Shown: positions 41,121 to 50,321 of the stretch, one piece after another
How positions within the stretch are numbered: position 1 is the stretch's first letter
Layout: every line of letters begins with the position of its first letter
NCBI GenBank assembly: GCA_902792985.1
Contig: CADBBT010000007.1
Location: forward strand, 1 to 51,216
Source: Oscillospiraceae bacterium
GTDB taxonomy: Bacteria; Bacillota; Clostridia; Oscillospirales; Acutalibacteraceae
DNA: 51,216 nucleotides
Reading direction: 5' to 3'
Position numbers and translations under genes: made by a program
The notes under the pieces: generated by a model
Told to the model about the DNA's origin: nothing
Seen by the model: the letters and a program-made list of their open reading frames with translations, nothing else
The model's database searches: none

Positions 41121-41822
41121 TTGAGTTTTATTGAATTTGATTCCGTATATAAGCGTTACACCGCCGGCGAGGTCATCATCCCCGCTGTGGACGGTGTGAC
41201 TTTCAGTGTGGAAAAAGGCGAGTTCTGCCTGATCGTCGGTACCAGCGGCGCCGGCAAGTCCACAGTGTTGAATATGCTCGGCGGCATGGATACCTGCGAC
41301 GACGGTAAGATCCGCGTGGCAGGGCGGCTGATCAACGGGCTTTCCAAGGAGGAGCTGGTGGACTACCGCCGCAATGATATCGGCTTCGTGTTCCAGTTCT
41401 ATAACCTTGTGCCGAACCTGACGGCACTGGAAAACGTTGAGCTTGCAACGCAGCTTTGCAAGAAAGCGCAGAACCCGCGCAAGATTCTGGAAAAAGTCGG
41501 TCTGCGCGACCGAATGGATAACTTCCCGTCGCAGCTTTCAGGCGGTGAGCAGCAGCGCGTTTCCATTGCGCGTGCGCTGGCGAAGAATCCGAAGCTTCTG
41601 CTGTGCGACGAGCCGACCGGCGCGCTGGACTATAAGACCGGCAAGCAGATTTTGCGTCTGCTGCAGCGCACCTGCCGGGAAACGGGCACGACCGTGATTG
41701 TCATCACGCACAACCATGCTCTGGCAGGCATGGCGGACCGCATCATCACCATGCGCTCCGGCCGTGTGGTGCAGATCGCTGTCAACGATCACCCGGTTTC
41801 GGTCGATCTGCTGGAATGGTGA
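41121..41822 (+). CDS. ABC transporter ATP-binding protein (MacB/LolD type)
   Basis: A 233-residue ATPase with Walker [26 protein letters not shown] (typical of MacB/LolD/YtrE-type subunits), signature LSGGEQQR, Walker [13 protein letters not shown] and the switch His in ITHNH. A TTG start at 41121 is used because GAAGGAG lies upstream and no ATG is close. It pairs with the large FtsX-like permease encoded 69 bases downstream. Such pairs export peptides or lipoproteins, or act as mechanotransmission devices. Confidence 0.9.
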   Translation: MSFIEFDSVYKRYTAGEVIIPAVDGVTFSVEKGEFCLIVGTSGAGKSTVLNMLGGMDTCDDGKIRVAGRLINGLSKEELVDYRRNDIGFVFQFYNLVPNLTALENVELATQLCKKAQNPRKILEKVGLRDRMDNFPSQLSGGEQQRVSIARALAKNPKLLLCDEPTGALDYKTGKQILRLLQRTCRETGTTVIVITHNHALAGMADRIITMRSGRVVQIAVNDHPVSVDLLEW

Positions 41823-41891
41823 TTTCGCGCAGCGAAATCAATTCGGAAATCCGAATTACTCTCCACTCTTTTTCTCGGGAGTTTTTCTAAC

Positions 41892-44800
41892 ATGAACAAC
41901 GTACTTTTAAAGGACACCTGGCGCACCATTGAACGCACGCGTTCGCGCTTCATTTCGCTCATCGCCATCGTGGCGCTGGGCGTGAGTTTCTTTGCCGGCG
42001 TGAACGCGGCTGCGCCCGATATGATAGAAACGGCTGAAAAATACTATAAGGACGCCAACATCATGGACCTGCAGGTCCTTTCCACCGCGGGTCTGACAGA
42101 CAGCGACGTGAACGTCATCTCCAGCATTGAAGGCGTGGAGACTGTGGAGGGCGTCAAGTTCATCGACGGTGTGCTGCGCGTGAACGGCGAAAAGATCAGC
42201 GAGCTTGACGGCTCTGAGCTGACCGTGCGCGCCTACGGTCTGGACATTCAGCGCGCAATCAACGATTCCGCCGGTCTGGACGATCCCACCTTCCTGAACC
42301 GGCCGCAGCTTGTAGAGGGTACCTGGCCGACCCAGCTCAACCAGTGCGTCGTGGAAGCGGACAACCTTTCCGCGCCGGACGAGTTCCAGATCGGCGCGAC
42401 CGTCAACATCGACGGCGCGGGTACCGATATCGCAGGTTCCCTGCAGAACACGGAGTATACCATCGTCGGCATCATCCGCACGCCGCTTTACATCTCTTAT
42501 GAGCGCGGCACCACATCTATCGGCACCGGTAAGCTCGGCACATTCATCTTTGTGCCGCAGGAAAACTTCACGGTCGATTACTACAGCGGCCTTTCCATCA
42601 AGCTTGTCGGCACGGAGAACATGGATCCTTACAGCGAAAAATACAAAGCGTTCGTCAAACCTTACGCCGATTATATTGAGTCCATTTCACAGCAGTGTCT
42701 GGCGTCGCGCGTTGCAAAGCTCAAGGATCAGTACACGCAGATGGTCGAAAAGGGCGAAGTTGACTATGCCCGTGCCAAGGAAAAGACCGATACCACCATT
42801 GCTGCCGCGGAGGAAAAGGTGAAGACCATCCTTGACATGGCGGAAAACGGTGATGCAAAGCTGGCGGAATATAAGCGTCAATATAATGAAAAGGCAAAAG
42901 AGGCCAGTGAAAAGATCGACGCGTCTAAACTGGAGCATTCCACACAGTATGCCGCGTGGGAGCAAAAGCGCAGCGAATATCTCGCGGCCAAGGCGCAGTT
43001 TGAGCAGTATGCGGATTCGGAGACCGATCTCAAGAACGCGCAAACAGAATATAATGTTGCAAACCTGCAGGTGAATTCGCTGCTGACCACGATCGATTAT
43101 CTGGAACAGCTCATCGCCACGACCCGCAGCGCCATGACTGCGCTCGATCAGCGACAGGGCGGAGATGTGAGCAACATTATCGACCGCTTTGAGCAAAGCG
43201 GACTTGTCGGCGCCGAGGTGGACCAGATCATGGCCGGCATCAACTCTTTGACCGCTGTCGGCACCGCCGAAGAAATGGCGGCATATCTGGAACCGCAGAT
43301 CCAGAACCTGGAGATCCAGCTTGCCGGCACCAAGCAGCAGCTTTCCGAAACCAAGACCGTACTCGCGCAAAAGAAGGTGGAGCTCGATAACGCCAAACGC
43401 CTTGTTTCGCAGCTTGACGGTGTGAATACCTCGCTGGAAAGCGCGCAGGCGCAGCTTGACGCAGCGGAAAAAGAACTGACCAGCGCGAACGATGATATCC
43501 GTTTCGGCGAACTGGAAGTGCTCTCGCAGCTTTCCGATTATAAAAATCAGATCACGAACTATGAGACGAACCTGTCGCTTGCCAAAGCCAACGCCGGCAC
43601 CGCGCAGGAGGAGTTTGAAAAGCAGCGCGAAGAGGCGTATAAAAAGCTGGAGGACGCGAAAAATCAGCTTGACCACGCCAAGGCGTTTTTGCTGGATCTC
43701 GATTCCGCAAAATGGTATGTCAACGACCGTGACGAAGCGCTGCGCGGCTATGAGGACTACAAGGGCACGGCTGACCGAACGGCGGCCATCGCCATTATCT
43801 TCCCGTGGTTCTTCTTCATCGTTTCCACCATGGTCAGCCTGAATACCATGACCCGTATGGTCGAAGATGAACGCACACAGCTCGGTACGCTCAAGGCGCT
43901 CGGCTTCCGCAACCGTGAGATCGTGCGCAAGTATCTGATCTATGCGCTCTCCGCCAGTCTGATCGGCGGCATTGCGGGCAGCCTGCTGGGTTTTGTACTC
44001 TTCCCATCGGCGATCAACTTTGCCTACGGCATCATGTTTGAGATGCCGGCGCTGATCATCAAATACCGTTTCGGCTACGCCATTCCGGGCATTTTGATCT
44101 CGGTCGGCACAACCCTTTTTGCGGCATACACCGCAAGCTATCGCAGCCTGTCTGCGGTTGCGTCAACGCTGATGCGGCCAAAGGCACCCAAGGGCGGCAA
44201 GCGCGTTTTCCTCGAACGATTCCCGACGCTGTGGTCGTCGCTGTCCTTTACATGGAAAGTCACGTTCCGCAACGTGTTCCGCAACAAAAAACGCTTTATC
44301 ATGGCTGTCATCGGTGTTCTGGGTTGCTCTGCGCTGCTGGTTGCCGCCTTCGGTCTGGATAAATCCATCAACACGAGTCTGGAGGAACAGTTCACAAACG
44401 AAGACAGCATCTTCCGCTATGATATGCAGATCGTGACCAACGGCAGCTATGATCTGTCGCTCGGTGAATCTGCCGCGCTGAACTTTGTGCGCTCCCAGCC
44501 CGAGATCGCGATGGCAAACCTGACCTATATGAAAATTTACGATACCACCAGCGACAAGATGGATCCGGACGATCCGAAGCTGATGGAAACCTACCTGCTT
44601 GTGCCGGACGATGAAAACGCGCTGCCAAACTATATCTATCTGCGCGATGACAAGACGGGAGATCTGATCTATCTGCCGCAAAACGGCTGCGTGATCAGCA
44701 ATAAGCTGGCAAGAACGCTGAAGCTCGGCATCGGTGATTCTATCATCGTGAAGCTCGACACAGACAACGCTGTCAGTGTGCCTGTGGCCGCCATTGCGGA

Positions 44801-45419
44801 AAACTACACCTTCCATTATGTCTATATGACCAAGGAGGTCTATGCGGCGGTCTTCGGTGCAAACCCGCAGTTCAACTATGTCACTGCCAACCTTGCCTAC
44901 GACCTGGACGGCACGCAAAAACAGACGCTTTCGCAAAAGCTCATCAACGATTACACCATTACCGCGCTGGCTTATCAGGAAGACATTCAGTCCAGCTTTG
45001 AAAACCTGTTCAACGCTTTGGGCTTTATCGTGCTTGTGCTTGTGGCTTCTGCGGCCATGCTGTCGCTGGTCGTCATGTACAACCTGTCCAGCATCAACAT
45101 CCACGAACGCATGAAGGAGATCGCCACGATCAAAGTGCTCGGCTTTACGCCCGGCGAGGTCGCGTCGTATATCTTCCGCGAGAATATGCTTCTGAGCGTG
45201 ATCGGTACTGTGATCGGACTGCTCCTGGGCATCGGTCTGCACCGACTGGTGCTGCTTGTCGGCGAAGTGGACATTATCCGCTTCGGCCGCAACCCGGGCA
45301 TCATGTCCTTTGTTTACGCAGCCCTGCTTTCTCTCGGCTTTACCATGCTTGTCAACCTTGTCCTCATGCGCAACCTGCGCAAGATCGATATGGTCGAATC
45401 ACTCAAATCCATCGAATAA
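41892..45419 (+). CDS. Large ABC transporter permease, FtsX-like, with long coiled coil
   Basis: A 1175-residue permease. A first helix (about 15-35) is followed by a long outside region. This includes a MacB-like periplasmic domain (40-260) and a coiled coil rich in Ala, Glu, Lys and Gln (about 270-620). The first FtsX domain (about 630-770) and a second, duplicated FtsX domain (about 800-1175, beginning at RNVFRNKKRFIMAVIGVLG) complete it. The layout resembles FtsX-family permeases of Firmicutes whose coiled coil reaches into the cell wall. The cargo or partner is unknown. Only CGGGAG precedes the ATG. Confidence 0.9.
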   Translation: MNNVLLKDTWRTIERTRSRFISLIAIVALGVSFFAGVNAAAPDMIETAEKYYKDANIMDLQVLSTAGLTDSDVNVISSIEGVETVEGVKFIDGVLRVNGEKISELDGSELTVRAYGLDIQRAINDSAGLDDPTFLNRPQLVEGTWPTQLNQCVVEADNLSAPDEFQIGATVNIDGAGTDIAGSLQNTEYTIVGIIRTPLYISYERGTTSIGTGKLGTFIFVPQENFTVDYYSGLSIKLVGTENMDPYSEKYKAFVKPYADYIESISQQCLASRVAKLKDQYTQMVEKGEVDYARAKEKTDTTIAAAEEKVKTILDMAENGDAKLAEYKRQYNEKAKEASEKIDASKLEHSTQYAAWEQKRSEYLAAKAQFEQYADSETDLKNAQTEYNVANLQVNSLLTTIDYLEQLIATTRSAMTALDQRQGGDVSNIIDRFEQSGLVGAEVDQIMAGINSLTAVGTAEEMAAYLEPQIQNLEIQLAGTKQQLSETKTVLAQKKVELDNAKRLVSQLDGVNTSLESAQAQLDAAEKELTSANDDIRFGELEVLSQLSDYKNQITNYETNLSLAKANAGTAQEEFEKQREEAYKKLEDAKNQLDHAKAFLLDLDSAKWYVNDRDEALRGYEDYKGTADRTAAIAIIFPWFFFIVSTMVSLNTMTRMVEDERTQLGTLKALGFRNREIVRKYLIYALSASLIGGIAGSLLGFVLFPSAINFAYGIMFEMPALIIKYRFGYAIPGILISVGTTLFAAYTASYRSLSAVASTLMRPKAPKGGKRVFLERFPTLWSSLSFTWKVTFRNVFRNKKRFIMAVIGVLGCSALLVAAFGLDKSINTSLEEQFTNEDSIFRYDMQIVTNGSYDLSLGESAALNFVRSQPEIAMANLTYMKIYDTTSDKMDPDDPKLMETYLLVPDDENALPNYIYLRDDKTGDLIYLPQNGCVISNKLARTLKLGIGDSIIVKLDTDNAVSVPVAAIAENYTFHYVYMTKEVYAAVFGANPQFNYVTANLAYDLDGTQKQTLSQKLINDYTITALAYQEDIQSSFENLFNALGFIVLVLVASAAMLSLVVMYNLSSINIHERMKEIATIKVLGFTPGEVASYIFRENMLLSVIGTVIGLLLGIGLHRLVLLVGEVDIIRFGRNPGIMSFVYAALLSLGFTMLVNLVLMRNLRKIDMVESLKSIE

Positions 45420-45447
45420 ACCCTGTTTTGCAAAGGAGAGACCCATT

Positions 45448-46293
45448 ATGCCCCTTGTCAACATGAAAACTCTGCTGGCGGATGCCCAAAAGGGCAACTA
45501 CGCCGTCGGCTCGTTCAGTATCGCCAACATGGAAATGGTGCGTGGTGTGATCCGTGCCGCCGAAGAGGCGAAGGCGCCCATCATCCTGCAGATCGCGGAG
45601 GTGCGGCTGAACCATTCGCCGCTGGCGCTGATCGGTCCGCTGATGCTCGCTGCCGCAAAGGAAGCGCAGGTTCCCGTGGCGGTCCATCTCGACCACGGCA
45701 CCACCCTCGGCTGCATCAAACACGCGCTCGAGCTCGGCTTTACGTCCGTTATGTTTGACGGCTCGCATCTGCCGCTCGAAGAGAACATCCGCATGACCAA
45801 GGAAGTCGTCGCCATGGCGAAGCCCTACGGCGCGGCGGTGGAAGCGGAGATCGGCTGTGTCGGCGGCAGTGAGGACGGCAGCGAGGATATCGCCATGCGC
45901 TGCACGGATCCCGCTCAGGCAAAGCGTTTTGCCGAAGAGACCGGTGTGGATGCGCTTGCCGTTGCCATCGGCAACGCCCACGGCAATTACAAGGAAACGC
46001 CGCATCTGCGGTTCGACATTCTGGAAAAGGTGCGCGACTGTGTGGCTGTGCCCCTGGTGCTGCACGGCGGCACAGGCATTTTGCCCGAAGAGTTCAAGCA
46101 GTGCTTCCGCTGCGGCATCAAAAAGATCAATATTGCTACCGCCACGTTTGACCGTGTGGAACAGACTGTACGCGAAAAATACGCGGCCGGTCAGATCAAG
46201 GGCTACTACGACCTGCACTGCGCAGAGATCGAGGGCGCCTATCTGAACGCGAAAAAGCACATTGAAATTTTTGAAACGGGAGGTCATATTTGA
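45448..46293 (+). CDS. Class II (zinc) aldolase, FbaA/GatY/IolJ type
   Basis: A 281-residue class II aldolase. Metal and phosphate-site residues are seen in VHLDHGTT, FDGSHLPLEEN, EAEIGCVGGSEDG, AVAIGNAHGNYK and LHGGTGI. The family splits ketose phosphates such as fructose 1,6-bisphosphate, tagatose 1,6-bisphosphate or the myo-inositol intermediate DKGP. Because an IolC-like kinase follows two genes later, the IolJ role (DKGP aldolase) is attractive, but the other iol genes are absent. ATG 45448 has AAAGGAGAG upstream. Confidence 0.9.
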   Translation: MPLVNMKTLLADAQKGNYAVGSFSIANMEMVRGVIRAAEEAKAPIILQIAEVRLNHSPLALIGPLMLAAAKEAQVPVAVHLDHGTTLGCIKHALELGFTSVMFDGSHLPLEENIRMTKEVVAMAKPYGAAVEAEIGCVGGSEDGSEDIAMRCTDPAQAKRFAEETGVDALAVAIGNAHGNYKETPHLRFDILEKVRDCVAVPLVLHGGTGILPEEFKQCFRCGIKKINIATATFDRVEQTVREKYAAGQIKGYYDLHCAEIEGAYLNAKKHIEIFETGGHI

Positions 46294-47498
46294 TGAAAAA
46301 AACAACCAAAGTTCTCAGCCTGCTCTTGAGCGCGCTGCTGCTGCTTTCGGTGTTTTCCGTTGCCGGCTTTGCCGTGCAGGAAACTGCCGCGCAGGAAATT
46401 GCCGCGCCGGCGCTGAAATTCAGCAAGGACGGAAAATTCACCATCCTGCATCTGACAGACACACAGGATGACCAGTATCCGGCGCACGAGCTCAAGCCCT
46501 TTTTGACCAAGGCGATCGAGCAGGCGCAGCCCGATCTGATTGTCTTCACAGGCGACCTTGTAGAAGATTTTCGTCTTGCTGATTTCAAGGACAATTTCGG
46601 CATCGTGGAGGGCGTATTTGCCTTCGGGCTGAAGGGAAAGGACAAGGAAAAGACCCACAGCAACGCGATCCTCGCCGCACAGTATGTGCTTTCGATCTTT
46701 GAGGAAAGCGGCGTGCCCTTCGCGATGGTGCAGGGCAACAATGACTACAAGGTCAATGTCAGCAACGAGGACTGGAAAGCGCTTTATGCCACCTACAGCC
46801 ACAACCTGACGAACGACATGAGCGACATGAGCGCGGGCATCGATTACCGTCTGCCGATCTACGGCGCGGACGGCAAGCAGGTCAAGCTCAACGTCTATTG
46901 CCTGGACAGCGGCGAACACGAGATCGACCCGGCGTCCATTGAGTGGTATGTTTCCGACAGCAGCGCGCAGAAGGCGCAGGACGGAACGGCCACGCCGGCG
47001 TTCGCGTTCCAGCACATCCCTGTGGACGAAGTCGGCAATCTCTTTGAAGAATGCAAATGGAACGATGCGGGCGCGAGCCCCTACGGGTTCAAGAGCTATA
47101 AGCTGGTCGACGGTGCACACGGTTACTTTACCAAGGTTTATCAAAGCGAAGGCGCCAGCGATGAGTTCACCGCTTGGAAGCAGCAGGGCGATATCATCGC
47201 CGCATTCTTCGGCCATATGCACACCGAAGGCTATACCGGCACCTATGACGGCATTGAACTCAACCTGACCTATGGCTGTGAGTTTGCCAAAAGCGGCCCT
47301 TACGGGATGCGTGTGATCACACTCAGCGAAGACGATGTGACAAACTATCAGAACCAGAGCTTTTCCTACGAAGACGGCACGTTCACGCCCGATCCCTTCA
47401 ACGCGTCGGAAAAGACGCTTCTTCAGAAAATCAAGCTCTTCTTTTCGAGCTTGTTGAATATTGCAAAATTGCTTATTAGAAAGGTGTTGCCCGTATGA
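46293..47498 (+). CDS. Secreted calcineurin-type metallophosphoesterase
   Basis: A 401-residue exported protein with a signal peptide (1-26). The phosphoesterase motifs are ILHLTDTQDD, DLIVFTGDLVEDF, QGNND and FGHMHTEG, giving the usual two-metal site (Gln replaces His in the first motif, as in PhoD/Dcr2-like members). The C-terminal tail is hydrophobic and basic (KIKLFFSSLLNIAKLLIRK) and may attach the protein to the membrane. The start shares an A with the aldolase stop (TGATG), so the two are coupled. It could release phosphate from extracellular substrates. Confidence 0.88.
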   Translation: MKKTTKVLSLLLSALLLLSVFSVAGFAVQETAAQEIAAPALKFSKDGKFTILHLTDTQDDQYPAHELKPFLTKAIEQAQPDLIVFTGDLVEDFRLADFKDNFGIVEGVFAFGLKGKDKEKTHSNAILAAQYVLSIFEESGVPFAMVQGNNDYKVNVSNEDWKALYATYSHNLTNDMSDMSAGIDYRLPIYGADGKQVKLNVYCLDSGEHEIDPASIEWYVSDSSAQKAQDGTATPAFAFQHIPVDEVGNLFEECKWNDAGASPYGFKSYKLVDGAHGYFTKVYQSEGASDEFTAWKQQGDIIAAFFGHMHTEGYTGTYDGIELNLTYGCEFAKSGPYGMRVITLSEDDVTNYQNQSFSYEDGTFTPDPFNASEKTLLQKIKLFFSSLLNIAKLLIRKVLPV

Positions 47499-48511
47499 AG
47501 TACATTACATTTGACCAAAGCAAGCCCCTTGACGTGATCCCCATCGGCCGCGTCGCCATCGACTTTAACCCCACAGACATGAACCGTCCGCTTTCCGAAA
47601 GCTGCAACTTCAACAAGTATGTCGGCGGCTCCCCGGCGAACATCGCTGTCGGCCTTGCCCGTCTTGGCAAAAAGGTCGGTTTCATCGGCAAAGTTTCCGA
47701 TGACCAGCACGGCGACTATGTGGTGAACTATTTCAACAACGAGGGCATCGACACCTCAAACATCTTCCGTGCAAAGAACGGCGAAAAGCTCGGTCTGACC
47801 TTCACGGAGATCAAGAGCCCGAGCGAAAGCAGCATTCTGATGTATCGTGACGGCGTTGCGGATCTGATGCTCGAACCCGGCGAAGTCAGCGAGGATTATA
47901 TCAAGAGCGCGAAAGCCATCGTCATCTCCGGCACAGCGCTTGCACAGTCGCCCTCCCGTGAGGCGGCGCTCAAAGCGATGATGCTCGCCAAGAAAAACGG
48001 TGTGGTCGTGATCTTCGACATCGACTATCGCGCCTACACCTGGAAGAATCCGGACGAGATCTCCATCTATTATTCGATGGTTGCCCGCAACAGCGACATC
48101 ATGCTCGGCTCTCGTGAGGAATACGATTTGACCGAAGCGATCACCGGCGTTTGCGCAAGTGACGAGGAAAGCGCAAAGCTTTGGCACAGCTACGGCAACA
48201 AGATCGTCATCATCAAGCACGGCAAGGACGGCTCCACCGCCTATACCAACGACGGCAAGAGCTACACCATCAAGCCCTTCCCCGTCAAAAAGCTTAAGGG
48301 CTTCGGCGGCGGCGATGGTTACGCGTCCGCATTCATCCGCTGCCTGCTGGACGGTTACGATGTGATCGATGCGCTGGAATTCGGCACGGCGAGCGCCTCC
48401 ATGCTCATCTCCGCGCACAGCTGCTCGGCCGCAATGCCGACGGTGGAGCAGGTAGAAGCGTTCATCAAGGAAGAAAAAGAACTCTACGGTGAAATGGTCG
48501 CGCGTGTCTGA
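47495..48511 (+). CDS. iolC: PfkB-family sugar kinase, 5-dehydro-2-deoxygluconokinase-like
   Basis: A 338-residue ribokinase-fold enzyme. The N-terminal GRVAIDFNP and YVGGSPANIAVGLARLG motifs are typical of IolC; the anion-hole/catalytic motif reads GFGGGDGYASAF with the catalytic Asp kept. IolC phosphorylates 5-dehydro-2-deoxy-D-gluconate, whose product is split by IolJ, a class II aldolase like the one at 45448. It overlaps the phosphoesterase gene by 4 bases. The pair aldolase plus IolC kinase suggests inositol or deoxy-sugar-acid use. Confidence 0.88.
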   Translation: MKYITFDQSKPLDVIPIGRVAIDFNPTDMNRPLSESCNFNKYVGGSPANIAVGLARLGKKVGFIGKVSDDQHGDYVVNYFNNEGIDTSNIFRAKNGEKLGLTFTEIKSPSESSILMYRDGVADLMLEPGEVSEDYIKSAKAIVISGTALAQSPSREAALKAMMLAKKNGVVVIFDIDYRAYTWKNPDEISIYYSMVARNSDIMLGSREEYDLTEAITGVCASDEESAKLWHSYGNKIVIIKHGKDGSTAYTNDGKSYTIKPFPVKKLKGFGGGDGYASAFIRCLLDGYDVIDALEFGTASASMLISAHSCSAAMPTVEQVEAFIKEEKELYGEMVARV

Positions 48512-48638
48512 GAATCGCAGAAAGCTGCTGTAAATTCACAATTTGTTCATACTTTTGTGGAGTTCGTCTGTTATACTCTACTTAAAGAAAGCCTATCCGA
48601 AAACACGATAGAAAACAAAGAAGAAGGGAGTCACAAAC

Positions 48639-48728
48639 ATGATTACCGCGATTGCCACATTTGTTAACCTTTTGGTTCTTGCAATCAAATTCGACGTATT
48701 CATGGCGAAGCTTGCGCTGATCTTCTGA
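48639..48728 (+). CDS. 29-residue hydrophobic peptide
   Basis: The frame reads MITAIATFVNLLVLAIKF and on to LALIF, one membrane helix with two Lys and one Asp. AAGGGAG stands seven to nine bases before the ATG, and a possible -10 box (TATACT at 48572) lies upstream. A strong terminator follows 25 bases after the stop codon. It therefore has all marks of an independent gene. It resembles small membrane peptides such as type I toxins or transporter modulators, but no family is recognised. Confidence 0.65.
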   Translation: MITAIATFVNLLVLAIKFDVFMAKLALIF

Positions 48729-48752
48729 TTGGGCAAACGAACAATGAACATG

Positions 48753-48787
48753 AAACAGTTGTCGCGTTTGCGGCAACTGTTTTTTTG
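48753..48787 (+). terminator. Strong terminator after the 29-residue peptide gene
   Basis: AAACAGTTGTCGC pairs with GCGGCAACTGTTT (13 bp, one G-T pair) around a GTTT loop, followed by a seven-T run. Confidence 0.9.
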
Positions 48788-48878
48788 CGCAGAGCGGGAT
48801 GACGGGACGGTTTTTCAGCCGGCGGCAACCGCGCCGCAGAAGAAAATGAAAGAAAACAAAAAAAACTTCAAAAAGCAC

Positions 48879-48907
48879 TTGATTTTTCTGTCGCGTTTAT
48901 GTATAAT
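48879..48907 (+). promoter_or_regulatory. Promoter of tRNA-Ser
   Basis: TTGATT, 17 bases, TATAAT, 14 bases before the tRNA. Confidence 0.85.
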
Positions 48908-48920
48908 ACTTAGGCGACGT

Positions 48921-49013
48921 GGAGAGTTGTCCGAGCTGGTCGAAGGAGCACGACTGGAAATCGTGTAAACCGTCAACGCGGTTTCGAGGGTTCGAATCCC
49001 TTGCTCTCCGCCA
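48921..49013 (+). tRNA. tRNA-Ser (anticodon GGA)
   Basis: A class II tRNA with acceptor stem GGAGAGT/GCTCTCC, anticodon stem CACGA/TCGTG around the loop CTGGAAA (anticodon GGA at 48956-48958), a long variable arm (CCGTCAACGCGG), and the T-arm GAGGGTTCGAATCCCTT. Discriminator G is followed by an encoded CCA. The 3-prime half is the likely attachment site of the integrative element whose integrase gene ends at 49089. Confidence 0.97.
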
Positions 49014-49021
49014 AAAAGAAT

Positions 49022-49063
49022 GCCCTGTTCATGCGGCCTGAGGCCCTGTGAACAGGGCGTTTT
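49022..49063 (+). terminator. Terminator after tRNA-Ser
   Basis: GCCCTGTTCA and TGAACAGGGC form a perfect 10-bp stem, followed by GTTTT. An ATTCTTATTTTT-type tandem repeat (49068-49096) leads into the integrase stop codon. Confidence 0.8.
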
Positions 49064-49088
49064 CCATTTTTTATTCTTATTTTTATTC

Positions 49089-50318
49089 TTATTTATCGTT
49101 ACCGGCTGTTTTTGCGGTGGTCAAAGGCATGTGCCCGAAGAGGTCTGCAACGTAGTCGATCGCCATCACATTTGCCGCCTGCAGTTCGTGTGTGTAGATC
49201 TTCAGCGTGGTCGCCGTGTCGGAATGCCCGAGCACGGAACTGATCGTTTTCGGATCTACCTGCTTGCCGACGATCAGCTCTGTTGCAAAGCTGTGGCGCA
49301 TATTGTGCACCGCTTTGTAGGGCAGATCGTGCGCCTTGCAGAACTTGCGCAGAAAGTTGCGCGGCTGGTTCGGGTTGATCGGCTCACCGAACGTTTTGGT
49401 GAACAGCCGGTCGCATTCCACCCACTGGTCGCCGAGGTTGACTTTGTCGGTGTTCTGCTGAAACTTGAATTGCTTGAGCAGATTGACGACCTCCTCCGGC
49501 AGCTTGAGCACACGCTTGCTGGCTTTGGTCTTCGGATCGTTCGTGAACGTGCCGGTGGACTTGTTGCAATACTCGCTCGTGCGCCGGATCTGCATGATCC
49601 CGGTGGAAAGGTCGATGTCCGACCATTCCAGCCCGGCAACTTCTCCGATGCGCATGCCGGTGTAGATCACGAGCGCAAAGAAGACATAGTACTTCATCGG
49701 CGCGTCCTTTGCGAGCGCCGCGAGCAGCGCTTTCTCTTCGGCCAGTGTATAGATGTTGTGCGGCTTCGACGGGATCTGTTTGACGATGACGCCCTGACAC
49801 GGATTGGTTTCGCGGATGCCGCATCTGATTGCGTAGCGCATGACGTTTGACACGAGCGTCAGATGATGCACCTGCGACTTTGTTCCGAGTCCGCCGCCGG
49901 TGCGCTGGTTCATGCCGGGTTCGCTCAGCGACGTGATGAACGACTGCACATCCCGGTAGCGGATGGATGCGACCGGCAGATTGCCGAGTGCACGGTAGGT
50001 GCGCTCTCTGCAGGAGAGCAGCCGCTGCAGACTGGACAGACGCATGGTGTTCATCTGTTCCACTAGATGCAGATATTCATCGGCGAGTTCGCGGAAACAG
50101 ACGTTGGTCTGCGAGAACTGTCCGCTTTTGACTTTTTCTTCAAACAGAATACATTGCTTTTGTGCTTCCCGTTCGGCCTGCCGTGCAGACATCGACGGGT
50201 CGGGGTGCCACGTCATCTGATGGATGATCTGTTTGCCAAGACCGTCGTAACCGTCAGAGACGCGAATGTTATAACTGACCACTCCTTTCTTGCTGATACG
50301 TTTTGAAACTTGAGCCAT
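49089..50318 (-). CDS. Tyrosine recombinase (integrase) of an integrative element
   Basis: A 409-residue phage/ICE-type integrase. An N-terminal arm-binding region and a SAM-like core-binding domain (about 70-170) are followed by the catalytic domain. This has Arg223 in YTGMRIGE, His338 and Arg341 in HNMRHS, His365 in LGHSD and Tyr375 in IYTHE. All catalytic residues are present, so it should be active. Its 3-prime end is 76 bases from tRNA-Ser, the classical arrangement for integration into a tRNA gene. An excisionase-like gene precedes it. Confidence 0.95.
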   Translation of the reverse strand: MAQVSKRISKKGVVSYNIRVSDGYDGLGKQIIHQMTWHPDPSMSARQAEREAQKQCILFEEKVKSGQFSQTNVCFRELADEYLHLVEQMNTMRLSSLQRLLSCRERTYRALGNLPVASIRYRDVQSFITSLSEPGMNQRTGGGLGTKSQVHHLTLVSNVMRYAIRCGIRETNPCQGVIVKQIPSKPHNIYTLAEEKALLAALAKDAPMKYYVFFALVIYTGMRIGEVAGLEWSDIDLSTGIMQIRRTSEYCNKSTGTFTNDPKTKASKRVLKLPEEVVNLLKQFKFQQNTDKVNLGDQWVECDRLFTKTFGEPINPNQPRNFLRKFCKAHDLPYKAVHNMRHSFATELIVGKQVDPKTISSVLGHSDTATTLKIYTHELQAANVMAIDYVADLFGHMPLTTAKTAGNDK

Positions 50319-50321
50319 AGG

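Noticed and set aside
42687-43676. 329-residue minus-strand frame opposite the permease coiled coil
   Set aside because: Leu/Arg/Phe-rich shadow of a Glu/Lys/Gln coiled coil.
49020-49850. 276-residue plus-strand frame opposite the integrase
   Set aside because: Shadow of a complete tyrosine recombinase.
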